In this document: one piece after another, positions 46,687 to 56,697 of the stretch | Numbering within the stretch: the stretch's first letter is position 1 | How the letters are laid out: every line of letters begins with the position of its first letter | NCBI RefSeq assembly: GCF_026626665.1 | Contig: NZ_JAPNKE010000002.1 | Location: 9,382,001-9,446,000 of the forward strand | DNA from: Nannocystis pusilla | Lineage (GTDB): Bacteria; Myxococcota_A; Polyangia; Nannocystales; Nannocystaceae | Length of the DNA: 64,000 nucleotides | Reading direction: 5' to 3' | The notes under the pieces: model-generated | The model's input: only the letters and a program-made list of their open reading frames with translations | What the model was told of the DNA's origin: nothing | Databases searched by the model: none | Position numbers and translations under genes: made by a program

Positions 46687-48047
46687 GGCGAACCCGACTC
46701 GGCGGAGTGACGGCGACCGTCCGGGCGTGTCCGCCGACGCCGCTTGCGCCGCGGGCCGCCGTCGAACTCGCCCTCGGACTCGATGCGCATCGGCTGGGTG
46801 ACGGCGGCGAGGCGCTGCCAGTGTCCGAGCTCGCTGCCGTCGCCGCCGCGGGCCTTGACGGTGAGGCCGAGGAAGACCAGCGCCTCGTGGAAGTACTGGC
46901 GCTGGACCAGCGAGGGCCGCCGCTTCTTGCGGTTCAGCGACTCGACCATGCGCCGGTGGGCCATGAGGATCTGCCGCGCCAGCTCGCGGTCGCGGCGGGC
47001 GACGCCGAGGCTGACGCAGACGGGGCCCATGAGGTCGTCGATCAAACGATCGAGGCCCTGCCGGCTGGCGGTGTGCCACTGCTCGTCGAGCAGCGGCGCG
47101 AACAACACCGCGAGGAGGACGCCGTTGCTGGCGACCTGGCTGGTGGCGCTGGTGTACTCGTCGAGCGCCTCGAGCAGGTTCCACATCACCCGCGAGGGCT
47201 CGCCGGGCCGGGTCTTGCTGGCCGGGCCCGCGAGGCCGCTCGCGCTCAGCTTGCGGTAGAGGTCGACGTAGCTCGGCATGAGCTCCGTCATCAGCCGCGA
47301 CTCGAGCAGCAGCTCGAAGCTGCGCCGCGCCGCGCCGCCGCGCAGGAGCTTGTAGATCTCCTCGAGCACGCGGGCGCGCGAGCACTTGCCGATGTGGCCC
47401 ACGGTGTCGAGCAGGGCCCGCCAGGTGGCCTCCTCGATCGTGAAGTCGAGCCGCGCGGCGAACTTGACCGCCCGCAGCATGCGCACAGGGTCCTCCTGGA
47501 AGCGCAGCAGCGGGTCGCCGATCGTGCGGATGACGCCGCGCTCGAGGTCGGCCAGGCCGTCGACGAAGTCGACGATGGCGTCGGCGTCGGTGTCGTAGAA
47601 GAGACCGTTGATGGTGAAGTCGCGCCGCCGCGCGTCGTCCTCGACCGAGCCCCACTCGTTGTCGTGGGTGATCAGCGGGTCGTCCTCCGCGGTGATCGGC
47701 GTGGTCCGGAAGGTGCTCGTCTCGATGATCTTCGGGCCGAAGAACACGTGCGCGAGCTTGAAGCGGCGGCCGATGATGCGGCAGTTGCGGAAGGCCTTGC
47801 GGATGGTCTCCGGCGTGGCACTGGTGGCCACGTCGAAGTCCTTCGGCCTCCGCTTGAGGAACAGGTCGCGCACGCAACCGCCCACCAGGTAGGCCTCGTG
47901 GCCTCCGGCCACCAGCTTGCGGACGACCTTGAGCGCGTCCGGGTCGACATCCCGGATGGAGATGGCCCCCTGAAGGCGCGGCGGCGTCGGAACAGAGGGG
48001 CTGCTTGCCTTCACTTCGGGCATCGCGTGCTGCTGCGCCTCTACCAC
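46683..48047 (-). CDS. pcnB: Poly(A) polymerase / CCA-type nucleotidyltransferase
   Basis: 454 residues, intact. Nucleotidyltransferase signature YLVGGCVRDLFLKRRPKDFDVAT (metal-binding D-x-D), then RRRDFTINGLFYD and DPLLRFQEDPVRMLRAVKFAARL. The long C-terminal part and the basic, Arg-rich tail (GGPRRKRRRRTRP) favour PcnB poly(A) polymerase over tRNA CCA transferase. Adds A tails that promote RNA decay. The tRNA genes here lack encoded CCA, so a CCA-adding enzyme must exist; this one being it cannot be excluded. First gene of an operon with the methyltransferase. Confidence 0.88.
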   Translation of the reverse strand: MVEAQQHAMPEVKASSPSVPTPPRLQGAISIRDVDPDALKVVRKLVAGGHEAYLVGGCVRDLFLKRRPKDFDVATSATPETIRKAFRNCRIIGRRFKLAHVFFGPKIIETSTFRTTPITAEDDPLITHDNEWGSVEDDARRRDFTINGLFYDTDADAIVDFVDGLADLERGVIRTIGDPLLRFQEDPVRMLRAVKFAARLDFTIEEATWRALLDTVGHIGKCSRARVLEEIYKLLRGGAARRSFELLLESRLMTELMPSYVDLYRKLSASGLAGPASKTRPGEPSRVMWNLLEALDEYTSATSQVASNGVLLAVLFAPLLDEQWHTASRQGLDRLIDDLMGPVCVSLGVARRDRELARQILMAHRRMVESLNRKKRRPSLVQRQYFHEALVFLGLTVKARGGDGSELGHWQRLAAVTQPMRIESEGEFDGGPRRKRRRRTRPDGRRHSAESGSP

Positions 48048-48586
48048 ACGGGCGGTCCGAGATGGTGGAAAGCCGATGATGCGCGCTTTTGCGCAAGGTC
48101 GCGGACAGGGACGGGGAGATCGGGCAACGGGTCGGGGCGGGGGGCGGTGAAAGGAGTGGAAGGGGTTGATTTTGTTTTGTTTTGCGGCGAGTGCCGGCCG
48201 CGGGCTCGCGGTGAGTGGCCAGGGAGCCGCCAGCGCAGCCCGTTGCGGTAGTTTTCGTGCGCGAGTCCCGCCAGCAGATGCGGCGGCTCGGGGGCCTCAC
48301 GCGCGAGCGAGGAGGCCTCGGGGGCGGGCGCGACGCGACGGCTTCTCGGGCAGGGAGGGCGGTTTCGCGCTGGGCGCGCAGGGGGAGGCGGCGGGCCTGA
48401 AGTCGTGGCTCGAGTCGCCGGCGGAGGTCGCGCGCCGGCGCTTGCTCGGGGTTCATCGACTCGTCGGCTGCACGAGCTCACCTCGCGTCCGAGATCGTCG
48501 TCGGTCGCGGTCTGGCCGCTGGCCTCGTCGTCGGGCGGCGGCGCGGCGCTGCGCTGGCGGTTCTGACCCGCGACGGGCTCTCGCGC
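48048..48586. other. Gap between pcnB and the MFS gene
   Basis: An AT-rich stretch at 48160-48185 (ttgattttgttttgttttgc) stands out and may hold the pcnB promoter. The rest is GC-rich with no gene or repeat that I can support. Confidence 0.45.
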
Positions 48587-50014
48587 TCAGGGTCGGAGCT
48601 TGCGGACGCTCAGGCCGAGCGGCACGGCGATGAGCGCGACGATCGTGGCCACCAGGTAGACGTCGTTGATGCCCGCGACCAGCGAGAGCTGCTCGATCGC
48701 GGCGCGCTCCGTCACTCCCTGGCGCACCAGCGCCTCCGCCTCGTGGCTCGAGAAGACGGACAGGAGCGCCGTGAAGATGGCGATCGAGAAGGCCCCGAAC
48801 ACGTTGCGCAGCCAGTTGCTGATCGAGGACGCGTGGCCCATCTGCTCGCGTGGGATCTCCTCCATCCCCGCGTTGCTGGCCGGCATCATCGCCAGCGAGA
48901 TGCCGACGTTGCGCACCAGCATCCACACCAGCACGTAGGTCTGGGAGATCTCCGGCGTCAAGCGGCTCAGGGCGTAGGTGCCGCCGGCGATCATCAGGAC
49001 GCCGGCCGTCATGAGCGAGCGGGGCCCGAGCGGGCCGTACAGGCGCCCGACCACGGGCATCAGGAGCGCCATCGCCAGAGACGCGGGGAGCAGGACGAGG
49101 CCGGTCTCGAGCGGGGTGACGCCCTGGATCGTCTGCAGGAACACGGGCACGAGGAAGGCGCCCGAGTACAGGCTGATGGTGATGATGATCGCGACGATCA
49201 GCGTGACGAGGTAGCGGCGATTGACGAGGACGCGCAGGTCGAGCAGCGGATGGCGCGTCCTCAGCTCGCGGACGACGAAGGCGATCAGCGAGAGGACACC
49301 GAGCGAGATCAGGGCGACGGTGCCGGCGTGCGTCCAGCCCCAGGCCCGGCCCTGGCTCAGGGCGATGAGCAGTGACAGGGTGCCGATGATGACCGTGAGC
49401 AGCCCGGGCAGGTCGAAGGCCTGCGGGACCTGCAGGCGGTAGTACGGGATGGTCCGCCCGGCCAGGGCGACCGCGAGGACGCCGAGCGGGACGTTGATGA
49501 AGAACAACCACCGCCAGTCGCCGAGCGTGATGAGCCAGCCGGCGAATGTCGGCCCGAAGGCGGGCGCCAGGCTGGCCGCCAAGCTCCACAGGCTGGCCGC
49601 CAGCGCCTGCCGCTCGCGGGGCAGGAGCTGGTAGATGAGGGTCATGGTCACCGGCATGATGGCGCCGCTGAACGCACCCTGGAGGAACCGAAACGCGACG
49701 AGAGAGCGCGCGTCCCAGGCCATGCCGCACAGCACGGAGGCGAGGGTGAAGCCGACGAGGCTGGCGACGTAGAGCGACTTGAAGCTGAAGCGCCCGCCGA
49801 GATAGCCGGTGAGCGGGGCGCAGGTGCCCATGGCGAGCATGAAGCCGGTCAAGGTCCACTGCAGCAGCGAGAGCTCGGCGCCGAAGTACCGCTGCAGCTC
49901 GGGGATGGCGATGGTGATGGTGCTCGAGCTCAGCACCGACATGAACGACCCGACGAACAGGGCGAACATGAACGGCCAGAAGCGAGTGACTCGCGGCTCT
50001 TCGAGCGGATCCAT
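48587..50014 (-). CDS. MFS drug:H+ antiporter, DHA2 (EmrB) type
   Basis: 475 residues from MDPLEEPRV; 50059 is an upstream alternative. Fourteen membrane segments. DHA2 features: LSSSTITIAIPELQRYFGA, LTGYLGGRFSFK (motif A), FRFLQGAFSGAIMPVTM, and LWSLAASLAPAFGPTFAGWL (motif C). Would export cationic or lipophilic toxins using the proton gradient. No HlyD-type adaptor or regulator is adjacent. Confidence 0.9.
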   Translation of the reverse strand: MDPLEEPRVTRFWPFMFALFVGSFMSVLSSSTITIAIPELQRYFGAELSLLQWTLTGFMLAMGTCAPLTGYLGGRFSFKSLYVASLVGFTLASVLCGMAWDARSLVAFRFLQGAFSGAIMPVTMTLIYQLLPRERQALAASLWSLAASLAPAFGPTFAGWLITLGDWRWLFFINVPLGVLAVALAGRTIPYYRLQVPQAFDLPGLLTVIIGTLSLLIALSQGRAWGWTHAGTVALISLGVLSLIAFVVRELRTRHPLLDLRVLVNRRYLVTLIVAIIITISLYSGAFLVPVFLQTIQGVTPLETGLVLLPASLAMALLMPVVGRLYGPLGPRSLMTAGVLMIAGGTYALSRLTPEISQTYVLVWMLVRNVGISLAMMPASNAGMEEIPREQMGHASSISNWLRNVFGAFSIAIFTALLSVFSSHEAEALVRQGVTERAAIEQLSLVAGINDVYLVATIVALIAVPLGLSVRKLRP

Positions 50015-50059
50015 CAGGCGGGCCGTCCCCATACCAGCGGACCGCCGCGACGTCATCAC

Positions 50060-50854
50060 GCGGGCGGAGTGCGCCGATTCGCCGGGTCGACCTCGCGGGG
50101 CGCACGGCCGCGCGTGATCGGCGGCGGTGTCGGGCGAATCGGACGTCGAGGACTCGCGAGGTCGCCGACCTGCGACCGCACGTCAGGCGTGCAGACGATG
50201 ACGGTCGGAGCGCTGGAGGCTGCGCGCGCGAGCCGACGCGAGACGTGCTGTCCCCGCGCGACGAACGCGTGCATCACCGGCGCAGCAGATGCGATCTTCG
50301 GAACTTCAGGCGGCCGACGACGAACGCACCAGCGGTGCGCGCGCGAGCCGGTGGCGACGTCGGCAGGTCCCGAGCCCCAGGCGAGGTGCACCACGAACCA
50401 GAGGCCCGTCGGGCCGCTGATGCATCCGCAGGACGAACTGGGCCTCGCTCGCCGCGAGGACGATGAATGAGGTGAGCCGCAAAGCGACCGGTTCGCGTGG
50501 GCACCCCGCGCAGAAGTCATTCCCGGCGGAGGAGCGAGTCACTCCTTACGGCGTCGATCGCCTGCGCCGGCCTGCTTGTGTCAGTGGCAATGCCGAAGTC
50601 GGGGCCGCCGACGCCGGGAGTGCGCCAGTGAGGGGAGCGCGCGCGGTCGCCGAGACGCCCGGACCGGCCCGTGGTCGTGACCGGCGAACCCCGGGCCGGG
50701 CGCGAACACGCCCGCCAGGAGTCCGGGCGACTCTGCCCCTGCGGCGCAAAGCGTCGCCGCCCGGGCCCGGAGTCAAAGCGAAGCAGGAAGCGACGTGCAA
50801 AACCGAGCAGCCATGGAAGTGATTGAAAACACTATATAAAATCATCGGTGAAAC
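50060..50854. other. 795-bp gap, mostly featureless
   Basis: No frame here looks like a protein. The last 40 bases are AT-rich (gattgaaaacactatataaa) with a likely -10 region near 50833-50840 for the next gene. Its -35 match is poor. Confidence 0.45.
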
Positions 50855-51823
50855 ATGGGGATAGGGCTCGCTCGCGGGTCGCTTGATCTGAACCAGATCA
50901 CGCGCTGCATTGACCCCACTGCTTGCCAGGCGCACTTTACTGAACAGGCGAGCAAGCTGACCATGAGTTCCGGATTCACCACCCTGCAAGTCCTGTCGTC
51001 CTGCACCGGCCTGCACGTGATCCTCGGCAGCCGCGCGGGTGCCCCGGTGCCCTCGGCCTCGCCGGAGCTGGCCCTGGCCGGCCTGCTCGGCGAGTTCGAG
51101 GCGCGGGGTGAGCGCGTCACGGTGGTGACCCTTCGCCTGGCCCGACGCGAGGACGCGACCTGGGCCGAGCCGGCGCTGCGCTGGCTGACGGCCCACGGCC
51201 GCCGCGTGATCCTCCGCAGCCCGGCCACCCTGGCCCGCTCCCTGGTCCTGCGGGCCAAGGACTGCCAGGCGTCGGTGGCGTACGAGATCGCGCACCAGAA
51301 GGTGGAGATCCAGCGGGCCCTCCTGGGCGCCGAGGCAGAGGCCGCTCCGAAGCTGTTGCTGCAGGCCCAGTACCTGCGCCGCCTCGGGGTGCCGGTCTCG
51401 GTCCACCTGGGGCCGCTGCTCGCAGGCCTCCACGACCGCCCGTTCGGCCCCGACTTCGAGCCGCTGCTCCGCCACATCGCCGCGGCCGAGCTGCGCGACC
51501 TCCACTTCGTGCCCGGCCGCCTCACCCCGGCCCGGATCGGGGCGCTGTCGGCGGTGCTCGACGCCGACACGATGACCTCGGTGCTGCGCCGCTACGGCGT
51601 GCCCCCGGCCGCCCAGAGCCGCGACGCAGCCCCCACCAGCACCGGCTGGCGCCTGACGGCCCAGGCGACCGGCGCCCTGGTCGAGGGCCTCAAGGGCCTG
51701 GCCGAGCGCCACGGGATGCGCCTCGACGCCTGCGGCTGCACCGCCCACTGCCACCGCGACGAGCAGCGCCGCGAGGTGGTCCCGGTCCAGGGCCCGGGGC
51801 TGTTCGCCGCCCACGGCTGGTGA
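50855..51823 (+). CDS. SPL-like (radical SAM barrel) protein lacking the cluster cysteines
   Basis: 322 residues. The region near 110-270 (QRALLGAEAEAAPKLLLQAQYL, VSVHLGPLLAGLHDRP, AAAELRDLHFVPGRLTP) follows the C-terminal half of spore-photoproduct-lyase-like radical SAM proteins. The CxxxCxxC motif that binds the 4Fe-4S cluster is missing; the only Cys groups are TACQ near the start and ACGCTAHCH near the end. It is either a degenerate relative or a distinct small protein. An upstream AT-rich tract may be its promoter. ATG at 50964 is an alternative start. Confidence 0.45.
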   Translation: MGIGLARGSLDLNQITRCIDPTACQAHFTEQASKLTMSSGFTTLQVLSSCTGLHVILGSRAGAPVPSASPELALAGLLGEFEARGERVTVVTLRLARREDATWAEPALRWLTAHGRRVILRSPATLARSLVLRAKDCQASVAYEIAHQKVEIQRALLGAEAEAAPKLLLQAQYLRRLGVPVSVHLGPLLAGLHDRPFGPDFEPLLRHIAAAELRDLHFVPGRLTPARIGALSAVLDADTMTSVLRRYGVPPAAQSRDAAPTSTGWRLTAQATGALVEGLKGLAERHGMRLDACGCTAHCHRDEQRREVVPVQGPGLFAAHGW

Positions 51824-52005
51824 GCCGCGATAGCCGGGTCACCAGGCCGGGAGCTCGGCCCGTGAAGCAGCACGCCTCGCGCGCGTGAGTCTCGTCTTCC
51901 GTCGGGCGCGAGGCTTCGGCCGCGCGTCGCGGCCCGTGGTTCGACCGCGCAAGTCGCGGTCCGCGGAGCATTCGAAAGCTCGACGCCCGGGAGGTCGCGG
52001 AGGCG

Positions 52006-52025
52006 ACCTGTCCCGAGCGCCAGGT
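52006..52025. repeat. Palindrome variant, intergenic
   Basis: ACCTGTCC...CAGGT, 20 bases downstream of the small lipoprotein stop. Confidence 0.45.
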
Positions 52026-52044
52026 GTTGCGAGGGCCGGAGCGG

Positions 52045-52167
52045 CTAGGTGGCGCCGTCGGTCTCGTCTTGCTTGTCGAACTCTTCGACGGTCTGCAGAC
52101 AGGCCATGCTGCCGGCGGCGATCATGAGGGCCGTGAGGAGCAGGAAGGAGAAGAACTTACGGCTCAT
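52045..52167 (-). CDS. Small 40-aa lipoprotein
   Basis: Starts MSRKFFSFLLL and has a lipoprotein-like signal ending GSMAC, then a short acidic tail (EEFDKQDETDGAT). It overlaps the 3' end of the TMTC-like gene by 11 bases, so it is probably translated from the same mRNA. No family recognised. Confidence 0.55.
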   Translation of the reverse strand: MSRKFFSFLLLTALMIAAGSMACLQTVEEFDKQDETDGAT

Positions 52168-54177
52168 GGGCGAAGACTCCGACGGGGTCGGCTGAGAGTA
52201 TCGTGGAAGGATCGAACAGCCGCAAGGCGTCACGGTGCCGCGCGACAAGCGCGGTCCGATCGTCGGGATCGGCGGCGAGCCAGGCGGTTTTTTCACGGAG
52301 CAGGAGCTCGGTGGCGTCGGCCGGACGTCCGAGGTCGAGGAGGAGCTCGACGTTCGCGAGCAGGGCTTCGGGCCGCTCGGGGGCGAGGTCGAGGAGCGGC
52401 GGTAGTGCGCCGCGGCCTGCTCCGGGTCGCCGAGGCGATGGAAGATCCGCCCGGCCGTGGCGTGCAGTTCGGGGCTGTACGGGTAGCTCGCCAGGCCCTC
52501 GGCGAGGTGACGGCGGGCCAGGTCCGTGCGCGTCGTCTCGGACGTCGCGGGCAGGTCGAGGCTCACTTCGGCGAGGCCGGCGAAGATCCCCGCGTTGCGG
52601 TCGGGGCTCACGGCGAGGGCCGCCTGATAGCGGCGATAGGCCTCGGGCCAGTCCTCGCGGGCCGCGGCGAGGCGCGCGAAGCACAGCTGCGGCAGCTCGT
52701 AGCGGGGGTCGTGGCGCTCGGCGTTGCGGCAGTGGGCCTCGGCGCGGGCGTACGCGAGGGCCTTGTCCTCGCGCGGGGCGTCGGCCGGGACGTTGCGGAC
52801 GACGAGCTCGCCGAGCACCGCGTGGGCGCGGGCCGAGTCGGGGGCGCGCTCGCGGGCCACGCCCCACAGGTGCGAGTTGTCGCGGTAGACCGCGGCCGTG
52901 GCCACGCGCACCGAGCCCTGGACGACCACGACCGCGGCCAGCGGGGCGACGCGGGCGACCAGCTTGATGTCCTCGGGGACATGTCCGGAGAGCCAGCGAC
53001 CGGCGGCCAGCAAGAGCGCGACCAGCCCGAGGCACGCCGGGACGCTCGGCAGGTACATGAATCGGTCGGCCCGCATGTTGGGCATCGGGAACAGGTTGCT
53101 GGTCGGCACGGCGAGGGCGAAGGCGCCGAGGATCGCCAGGGCCACCAGCGGGCGGCGGCGGACGCAGGCGAGGCCGTAGCCGGCGAGCGCGAGCAGGGCG
53201 GCGCCGGCGAGCACGACGGCGGGGTCACGGAGGCCGGTGCCGTGGTCGGGGTACTCGGGCGAGAGGCCGAACGGGACCAGCATCTGCTGCAGGTAGCCGA
53301 GGTGGATCGGCAGCGAGGCGGCGAGCACGGGGCCGAGGCCGACGCGGTGGCTGAAGACGCGCAGGTTGTCGGCGCCGTACGGGTCGAGGGCGCCGTAGAG
53401 GGCGAAGGTGTAGGCGAGGACGGCGGCGACGCCGAGGCCGAGCGCGAGGGCGCCGCGGACCAGGTGGGCGGCGGGAGGACGCGGGCGCCACGGAGAGAGG
53501 CCCTCGGCGAGCAGCCACAGCGCCGGGATCGCGCCGGCGCTGAGCTTCATCGAACATGCCCCGAGGGACAGGAGCGCGGCGGCGGCGAGGCGGCCGCGCG
53601 TGGCGGCGAGGGCGGCGGCGAGGCCGAGCAGGGCGGCCAGGAGGTCCTCGCGGTAGGAGACGACGGCGACGGCCTCGGCGTGGAGCGCCAGCAGGCCGAA
53701 CAGAGCGGCTGTCCCGAGAGCCAGGTCGAAGGGGGCCCCGAGGACGCGCAGCCAGCGGACGAGCACGGCGCAGACGCCGAGATGGAGGCCGATCGACAGG
53801 GCGTGGTGCAGGCCGGACGACAGACCCAGCAGCTGGTAGCCGAGCAGGTCGAACACGACGAGGCCGGGGCGGAACGCGTCGGGCACGTGGCGCGCGACGG
53901 CCTCGGGCGAGAACAGCAGGCCGAGGTCGGTCGGCACGCGCAGAAAGCCGTTGGCCACCAGAGTCCAGCCGTCGTCGTAGACGAACTGGTAGCCGAGCAA
54001 CGGCAGGTGGACGAGGGCGATCAGCGAGAGCACCCCGAACAGCGCGAGCCGCGGCGAGAGGTTCTTCTCGAGGGATCGAACGCCCCGGAGGACATGTCTG
54101 AAGGGGCAGAGATGCCCGGATCGGCGGGCGATCGCGCTGGCGCCCCCGATGCGCGAGCCTCGGCGGGCGAATCGCAT
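52157..54177 (-). CDS. TMTC-like membrane glycosyltransferase with TPR tail, one frame break
   Basis: About 673 residues. About ten hydrophobic segments in the first 430 residues; the first loop holds FVYDDGWTLV with the acidic DD that serves as catalytic/metal site in GT-C enzymes. A TPR region follows (YRRYQAALAVSPDRNAGIFAGLAEV, ELHATAGRIFHRLGDPEQAAAHYR). The layout matches TMTC/PMT-type protein O-glycosyltransferases, which would act in the membrane on exported proteins. The frame breaks near 52405. Palindromes lie inside at 52967 and 53557. The N-terminal 25 residues cover a palindrome copy and may not be translated. Confidence 0.75.
52967..52982. repeat. Dispersed palindrome, exact core, inside TMTC-like gene
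   Basis: ATGTCC-TCGG-GGACAT, perfect 6-bp arms. Confidence 0.8.
53557..53570. repeat. Dispersed palindrome variant inside TMTC-like gene
   Basis: TGCCC-CGAG-GGACA, one mismatch. Confidence 0.6.
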
Positions 54178-54600
54178 GTCCCGGAGGAGATATCCGCAGC
54201 AGCGAGGGGGTGAGGATCCGGAGGCACGGAACCAGGCGACCGCGTCGGCGCCCCCGATGCGGGGGCCCCGGCGAGCGAATCGCGTGACCCGGAGGACACG
54301 CCCGGAGCGTCATGGTCGTGCGACTCCGGAGGCGCGCGACCAGGTGATCGCGCTCGCGCCCCTGATGCGGGAGCTTCGGGGGGCGGAGGCGAATCATGTG
54401 TCCCGGAGGACATGTCCGAAGCGACAGGGCTGCGCGGGTCCGGGGGCGCGGCGTCCGGCGCAGATGTTCCGGGCGTCCCGGATGTCATGGCCGAAGCAGC
54501 AGGCCGCGGCGAATCATACGCTGTCCCGGAGGACATGTCCGAACGCGCGGCCGGGTCGGCCGCCGGCGGTTCAGACATGTCCTTGGGGCCAGATGGCTCG
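54070..54600. repeat. Array of palindromes in about 110-bp units
   Basis: Units headed by gcgaatc followed by a palindrome: 54176 (ATGTCC-CGGA-GGAGAT), 54284 (GTGACC-CGGA-GGACAC), 54399 (exact), 54522 (exact), with a weaker one at 54577. Each is followed by gatgcgggag/gggccccg-type sequence. The whole gap 54178-54619 holds no trusted gene. Confidence 0.82.
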
Positions 54601-54619
54601 GAGGACATGGCCGCGGGGG

Positions 54620-55345
54620 CTAGTTCCCGGGCGCCGCGGGGGCGGGGCCCTCGGCCGCGGGGGACGCCGGGGCGGGGCTCTGGGGGGCCGCGGTGGGCGT
54701 CGGGGCGAGGCCGGGGCCGGCGGGCGCGGGCTGGGAGGAGGGGGCGATCAGCGGCCCGTCGGGGCTCTTGTGATCGGGGTGGAACTCCTCGCAGCGGCCG
54801 CGCGGCGCGGTGTCGCGGCGGCGCTTGGGCGCGAGCGGGCCGCAGCGGGACCAGTCGACGCTGTAGGAGATCAGGGCCATCGCCGCGAACGCGACCGCGG
54901 TGAGGCCGAGGCCCTAGCTGGCCTTGCTGAGGCGGTCGCCGGTCTGGACGGTGCGATCGTACTCGTCGTAGTCGAAGCCGTTCTCGAAGTAGTTGTCGTC
55001 GAGCTTGCGGCGCAGGCCGTACGAGGCGAAGCTGGTGGCGATCGTGCCGACGCCGGCGGCCACGGCCATCGAGATGCCGAGGTAGAACAGGATCGGCGTG
55101 ACCGGGCGGCGGCGCTTGCTCGAGCGGTCGTCGGCCGGCGGCGGGGCCGGGTCCTGCGCGGCGTAGAGCGTGCGGATCTCGAAGTTCGAGCGCGTGCCGA
55201 CGTTGCCGATCGAGGCCAGCCGGTGGTCGGGCTGCGGCAGGTCGGCCGTGGTCGTGGCGCAGGCGGTGCTGAGCGCCAGGGCGGCGACCCAGAGCCGGCG
55301 GGAGACGTCGTGGCCCGCGGGGCGGTGGAGCGGTGGGTGAGTCAT
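54620..55345 (-). CDS. Lipoprotein with two membrane segments, interrupted by an in-frame TAG
   Basis: About 241 codons. ATG 55345 overlaps the stop of the upstream Cys-rich gene (ATGA). Lipoprotein signal (VAALALSTAC), a periplasmic part, a first segment (ILFYLGISMAVAAGVGTIA), then a second (GLGLTAVAFAAMALISYSV) right after TAG at 54914-54916. The frame continues past it to 54620 with a Pro/Ala-rich tail. A single substitution would remove the stop. Either a truncated protein or an error. Confidence 0.55.
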
Positions 55346-56304
55346 CCGCTGGTCTCGGTTTCGCTGGTGGGAGCTTCCGTGTCGCTGACGTCGGTGGTCG
55401 AGTCGGTGTCGGTCGGGAGATCCTCGGGGACGCAGATCGCCAGCTCCTCGCTGCACGTGAAGCCGTCGCGGCAGGTGGTCGCGTCCTCGCCGAGGCAGGT
55501 CGACAGGCACAGGCCCAGGCCCTGGACGCAGATCTCGCCCTTCTCGCAGGTGTTCTCGCCGTTCGGGTCGCACTTGGCGATGCAGGTCGAGAAGCCGCCG
55601 AAGGCGAAGCACTGGGCCGTGTCGGCGCACGGGGTCGCGCCCTCGTGGGCGCAGTCGGGCAGGCACATGGCGCCGCTGCAGTACTGTCCCGGAGGACAGG
55701 CGCGGGCGCCCTCGGCGTCGCAGCGGATGCCGCACACCCCGGTGCCGATGAGGTCCTCGACGCTGGTGCTGCCGCCGCCGCCGCCCGGGAAGCCGCTGTT
55801 GCTGCCGCCACTACCACCGGCGCTGCCGCCGAGCAGATCCTCGATCAGCGCCAGCTCGATGTCGTCGCCGTACAGGACGCACTGCTGCTTTCCCGAGCAG
55901 GTCGCGTCAGGGTCGGGGAAGCGCTCGTCGTCGAAGCCGCAGGCGGTCGCGCAGGTGCCGTTGAAGCAGAGGTTATAGCCCTTCCCGGCCGGGCAGACGT
56001 CGGTGCTGAGCTCGCACGGGTACTCGCACAGGCCGTCGAGGCAGGCCTGGCGGGCCTCGTAGTACTTGCTCTTGTCGGCCTCGAGCACCTCGTCGCAGTC
56101 CTCGGCCAGGACGATGCCGGCGGCCTCGGCGTCGGAGATCGCCACCAGGTCGCCGCGGCAGGTGAGCACCCGGCAGTCACTGTCGGCCGAGCAGTGGTAG
56201 CGGAACGACGGCGGCGGGTTCGGGGTGAGGAAGCAACCGCCGAGGGCGCCGAGGGCGAACGCGAGGGCGAGGAGCGGGCGACGAGACATCGACAAGGCGC
56301 TCAT
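55342..56304 (-). CDS. Cys-rich lipoprotein, disulfide-rich repeats
   Basis: 320 residues, intact. Lipoprotein signal (FALGALGGC). More than 30 Cys arranged in EGF- or TIL-like clusters (CSGKQQC, CPPGQYCSGAMCLPDC, CEKGEICVQGLGLCLSTC), a Gly/Ser linker near 160 and a Thr/Ser tail. Surface protein of unknown function. A perfect palindrome lies inside, translated ACPPGQ. Coupled to the downstream lipoprotein. Confidence 0.78.
   Translation of the reverse strand: MSALSMSRRPLLALAFALGALGGCFLTPNPPPSFRYHCSADSDCRVLTCRGDLVAISDAEAAGIVLAEDCDEVLEADKSKYYEARQACLDGLCEYPCELSTDVCPAGKGYNLCFNGTCATACGFDDERFPDPDATCSGKQQCVLYGDDIELALIEDLLGGSAGGSGGSNSGFPGGGGGSTSVEDLIGTGVCGIRCDAEGARACPPGQYCSGAMCLPDCAHEGATPCADTAQCFAFGGFSTCIAKCDPNGENTCEKGEICVQGLGLCLSTCLGEDATTCRDGFTCSEELAICVPEDLPTDTDSTTDVSDTEAPTSETETSG
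55684..55699. repeat. Dispersed palindrome, exact core, inside Cys-rich gene
   Basis: CTGTCC-CGGA-GGACAG, perfect 6-bp arms. Confidence 0.8.
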
Positions 56305-56697
56305 ATCACACGGGTGGCTGCGCGATCAGCGCTGTTGGCCTGGAGAGCAGGGACGGGGCCGTCCGATCGCGTGAGACGCGGACCGCCGCACCTCGCCGGC
56401 TTGGACCCGGACGGCGACGGCTGCGGAGTCGCGGGGCCAGACGAGCAGGCTCACGCGTCCGGGCGCGAGGCCCGGGGCTGCCCGGGGGCTTTCGTGGGCG
56501 CCAGCGAGTGCGTTTACGGGGGTGAGGCGGCCGGGTCGGCGGGGCGGGCGGCGCCTTGCCCGGTGGCCGGGGTGCGTGCTAAACGGCCCGCCCAACCAAC
56601 ACACATGCCTCGGGAGGGCCCCGTGGCGTCACCGTGGTCGCGGTGTTCGGGGTCCGAGGAGCGGGGCAGCGGCCCAACGCCAGGAAAGAACAAGAAG
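56305..56697. other. rpsB upstream region
   Basis: 392 bp between divergent genes. No protein gene seen. The last 80 bases are purine-rich (ccaggaaagaacaagaag) and hold the rpsB ribosome binding site. A GC-rich leader may form structure but no known riboswitch was recognised. Confidence 0.45.

Noticed and set aside
50056..50822. Frames in the gap before the SPL-like gene
   Set aside because: Low-complexity Arg/Pro/Ala sequences on several overlapping frames with no family pattern.
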